Assembly: GCF_041956535.1 (NCBI RefSeq)
Contig: NW_027192204.1
Coordinates: forward strand, 22,245 to 64,816
Direction: 5' to 3'
DNA length: 42,572 nt
Source: Calcarisporiella thermophila CBS 279.70
Lineage: Eukaryota; Calcarisporiellomycota
The notes below the pieces were generated by a model. It worked only from the letters and a program-made list of their open reading frames with translations, searched no databases and was not told the origin of the DNA. This document shows positions 39,936 to 42,572 of the stretch, in pieces. The translations under genes were made by a program, and so were the position numbers. Position 1 is the first letter of the stretch. Every line of letters starts with the position of its first letter.

Positions 39936-42423
39936 TCAACCCAATTTACGGATTGTATTTTTGCTTGCGGAACGTCGAGCTCTTCTATTGCTGTCTTGTG
40001 ATCCTGCTCTATCGTTGTCTTGGTACTTGCCTCGGCCCTTGCCTTTGCCAACATTAATCTTGAATGTCATTTCCATGCCTCCGCCTATCGAGCGCCGCAT
40101 TGAGTCAGCTTGTACCCTCTCGGATTTGACTCGTTCGCCGAGTGGTTTCTTGGATAATTTGGTATCATTGGTGGCAATAGAATTCTAGAACAGGCGAGGA
40201 CAAGACAAGAAGATCTTAGTAACTAAGTTCAATTTGACGGTTTTCCAACCCATCCCTTACCATTTCAATCATTCGAGGTCCTCTTACTGGCTTCTTGTCT
40301 TTCACTTGCGGTACTGAGCGAATGCCTTGCTCCTTTGGCATCTTCTTGGCTGGCAAGATTTCTATGGTGAATAGGTGTTAGAGGAGCTATGGTACGATAA
40401 AAAGTGATGAGGACTCGTGACTCGTACCTTCTTCGCTCTCATAATCCATGGACGCATCCGAGTCTACTTCGCTCTCCTCCTCCTCTTCCTCCTCTTCCTC
40501 CTCCTGTTCCATATCCTCCTCATCCGAGTCATCTCGCTTCTTCCGCCTTGTTGGGTTCACCAGTTTAAATTCATTCGACTCCTCATCCACTTGGAACTCA
40601 GGGTCGTTAAACATTTGCGCAAACCGAGAATCACTAAGTACACCCTCTGTCTCTCCTTCTTTATCAGACTTCTTCTTCTTCTTTTCGTCTCGCAATAACC
40701 GACTAGCAAGCTCCCGATTGACCTTGGGCAATTTCGAGGTTGCTCGGATACGGCTTGCTCGCTCTTTCTCAAGTTTCTCGCGTATGGCTTTCTCGCGGTA
40801 TTCAGCATATGCAAACGGATTGGCAATAAGGCGTGCCTTCTCGTACAGTCGGAGGTCCATGAAGAATCCATGCATGTATGGCCTTAGCATGTTGGAGCCA
40901 ATGAGATGATCCAAATTCAAGGCCGAGAGTTCCTTTCGAGTTACAAATTTATAGTCTTCGTATACATTGGTCTGAGGATTCTCTTCCATCTCCTCCTGGA
41001 AACATGCAACAATTAAAAATCTCGCTATTCAAATTGGTTAAAATAGATGGGAGAATAAGACTTACAGTAAGATTATCCAAGAATGAACACCATTTTGGTG
41101 CAGGACCAAGCGCAGGGATATAGTATGTAAGCATCTGCATTCCCTCATTGGCAACAAACATCATCCCCGAGTCGGGCACCATACACACATCATTGATATC
41201 GGTTGCAGGCTCAATCGACGTAAAATGTTTCCCCTGGTTGGCAAATATCGCCATTAGCGGTCCATCCTCCACATAGTCAATAACTGAAAAATGCAACTTA
41301 CGTGAACCCGATCCCATATCTTGATAATTTTACAATCTGCGACCACCACTTTATCTCCGCCATCTCCTCCTTCTAACGAATCCAGCCAGTGAATATTCTT
41401 GATGGGATACCCATATTGATGGTCCTTTACTATCCATGGATTTGCTGTTCGAAGATCATACAACATAGTCAATCCCGTAGAAGTTCCTACCGCTAGGCTG
41501 AGGCCATCGTTCCTGCTCTTCAAAGCACTTATTTCGAAGCCACCTTCTCCACTTCGGGGTGGCAACAAACCTACACGTGAGCGAGAGCGGGGATCCCAAA
41601 ATTCAACCGTGCCATCAGCGGTACCAAACGAGAAGAGTTGATGAGCAGGGTTAATATCGATGGCATTGATAGCAGTGGCATCAGTCTGGATTGGATTTAG
41701 GAATCGACCTTGATCAAGATTGAGGCGATACACTTCGTTGCCAGCCCCACCAACCAGGAGATCGCATGTTGGAAAGTGGTAGGATAGATCTCTTCCAAAC
41801 TACGAAAGTAACTATAAGTTGATTGTTTCTAGAATTTACTGATTGAGTAGTTAAAGACGTACTCTTGGAATTCTCGTCCTGTAATGGATCCCACCCTGTG
41901 CATGAAATTCGATTGACCGATCATTTTGTAGCAGTACAGATTTTGTCCAGTCATCTGACAAGATCTAATCGAATATTCAGAGAGTTAGCAGAATTCGAAG
42001 AGATATTAAATAGGGTTCTAAGGCGAATACGAACCACAAAATTAACATTTTCTGCATCTGTATGCCGTTCAAATTTTATTGACATTTGTGAGTATTCGTA
42101 TACCCGCATCTGAGGCTTATAGACGCCTAAAAAAATATAAAATCTTATTAGCCACCATGATCTCGGGCGAAAGGAGGATATTTAAATCGAGAGAATGTAC
42201 CTGTTGCCATCACATATTTTCCGTCTCTTGTTGTCTTAATTCGTAGGCTTGCCTCTGGGAACTCAAATTCTTGTATAAGCTCAATCCGCGATCTCCATTC
42301 GGGATCATCTTTGAGGGCCCGGCGCTTTTTTCGGGCAAGCCAGTCTGGTATAGAGCGGCTACCCTCACCGCCTGAAACTGTATAGACTTTAACGTTATTG
42401 GCGTTGGTGACGTGAAGTACCAT
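39936..42423 (-). CDS. ENP2: ENP2/NOL10 ribosome-biogenesis factor
   Basis: Nucleolar WD40 protein of the small-subunit processome, needed for early 18S rRNA processing. Eight exons: 42201-42423, 42035-42126, 41863-41964, 41302-41799, 41066-41233, 40428-40995, 40261-40361 and 39936-40184, total 666 residues (yeast Enp2 has 707). Recognisable segments: VYKPQMRVYEYSQMSIKFER, VILSDDWTKSVLLQNDRSIE, EVYRLNLDQGRFLNPIQTDA, FSFGTADGTVEFWDPRSRSR, KIIKIWDRVHGKHFTSIEP across an intron, LGPAPKWCSFLDNLTEE and MHGFFMDLRLYEKARLIANP. The C-terminal third has a basic NUC153-type part, a run of acidic residues (about EDMEQ plus ten Glu) and a basic tail ending KLG. Phases agree at all seven junctions. Confidence 0.96.
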
Positions 42424-42572
42424 CGCTTTATATTATATGAAACGGATTAAGTCTTGAGAGCCGTTCATCTATTTGTTTACTTCGGTTCATTGTCCGAAAA
42501 TAACAGTCAAGGACGGTCACGCTTCAATTATCTACAGATAAATTAGGGGTGATCTAGCTAGCCTGTAACAGG

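Noticed and set aside
40448-40909. Long plus-strand frame rich in serine opposite the ENP2 3' region
   Set aside because: It is the reverse complement of the acidic Glu-run and charged part of ENP2, which is a conserved gene.
41285-41302. An 18-bp GT-AG segment in the ENP2 gene (GTAAGTTGCATTTTTCAG) as a micro-intron
   Set aside because: Using the farther acceptor at 41234 gives a 68-bp intron and restores the family alignment IWDRVHGKHFTS; the near acceptor does not keep the frame.

Overview
The window reads as nuclear DNA of a fungus, probably from an early-diverging lineage. Genes are broken by short GT-AG introns (mostly about 55-135 bp), the intergenic DNA is A+T-rich, and typical fungal families are present: an M36 fungalysin, a GH5_12 steryl/ceramide glucosidase, an Nsp1-type nucleoporin, a monocarboxylate-type MFS carrier and a Gpr1/Ato acetate carrier. 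A ferroportin (SLC40), DPM2 and a TIMMDC1-like protein alongside them argue against a budding yeast. Splice junctions below were worked out by hand, by joining frames at GT-AG sites so that each protein matches its family; nearly every spliced total came out as a whole number of codons.

Left part (1-15.6 kb): gene-poor. It holds a secreted M36 metalloprotease, an intronless bacterial-type amidohydrolase, a secretory cyclophilin whose cyclosporin-contact Trp is Arg, an MFS carrier and several small secreted or cysteine-rich reading frames: a 6-Cys protein, a 63-residue peptide with 8 Cys near its end, and a third cysteine-rich frame interrupted by TGA. It ends in a cluster of diverged direct repeats, then a 308-bp solo LTR with a 4-bp target duplication, placed 17 bp upstream of a tRNA-Met(CAT) gene.

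Right part (15.9-42.4 kb): mostly compact housekeeping genes. These are mevalonate kinase, a TIMMDC1-like protein, ferroportin, a DUF4436 membrane protein, a Nup62/Nsp1 reduced to its coiled-coil region (no FG repeats), the NEDD8 E2 Ubc12, an acetate-type carrier, a seven-knuckle CNBP/Gis2 protein, indoleamine 2,3-dioxygenase, the GH5_12 glucosidase, a C9orf78/Tls1 splicing factor, EB1/Bim1, DPM2 and the ribosome-biogenesis factor ENP2/NOL10. Several pairs are divergent with short shared promoters (Nup62/Ubc12, EB1/DPM2). The CNBP gene sits between two blocks (about 26.85-29.15 kb and 30.42-30.88 kb) that are noticeably less A+T-rich, hold no convincing gene, and look like organellar intergenic DNA, possibly plant mitochondrial. 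That last point is an impression, not a demonstrated match.

There is no operon-like system. The genes serve separate processes: isoprenoid, tryptophan/NAD and sphingolipid metabolism, iron and carboxylate transport, neddylation, nuclear transport, microtubule ends, splicing and ribosome assembly.
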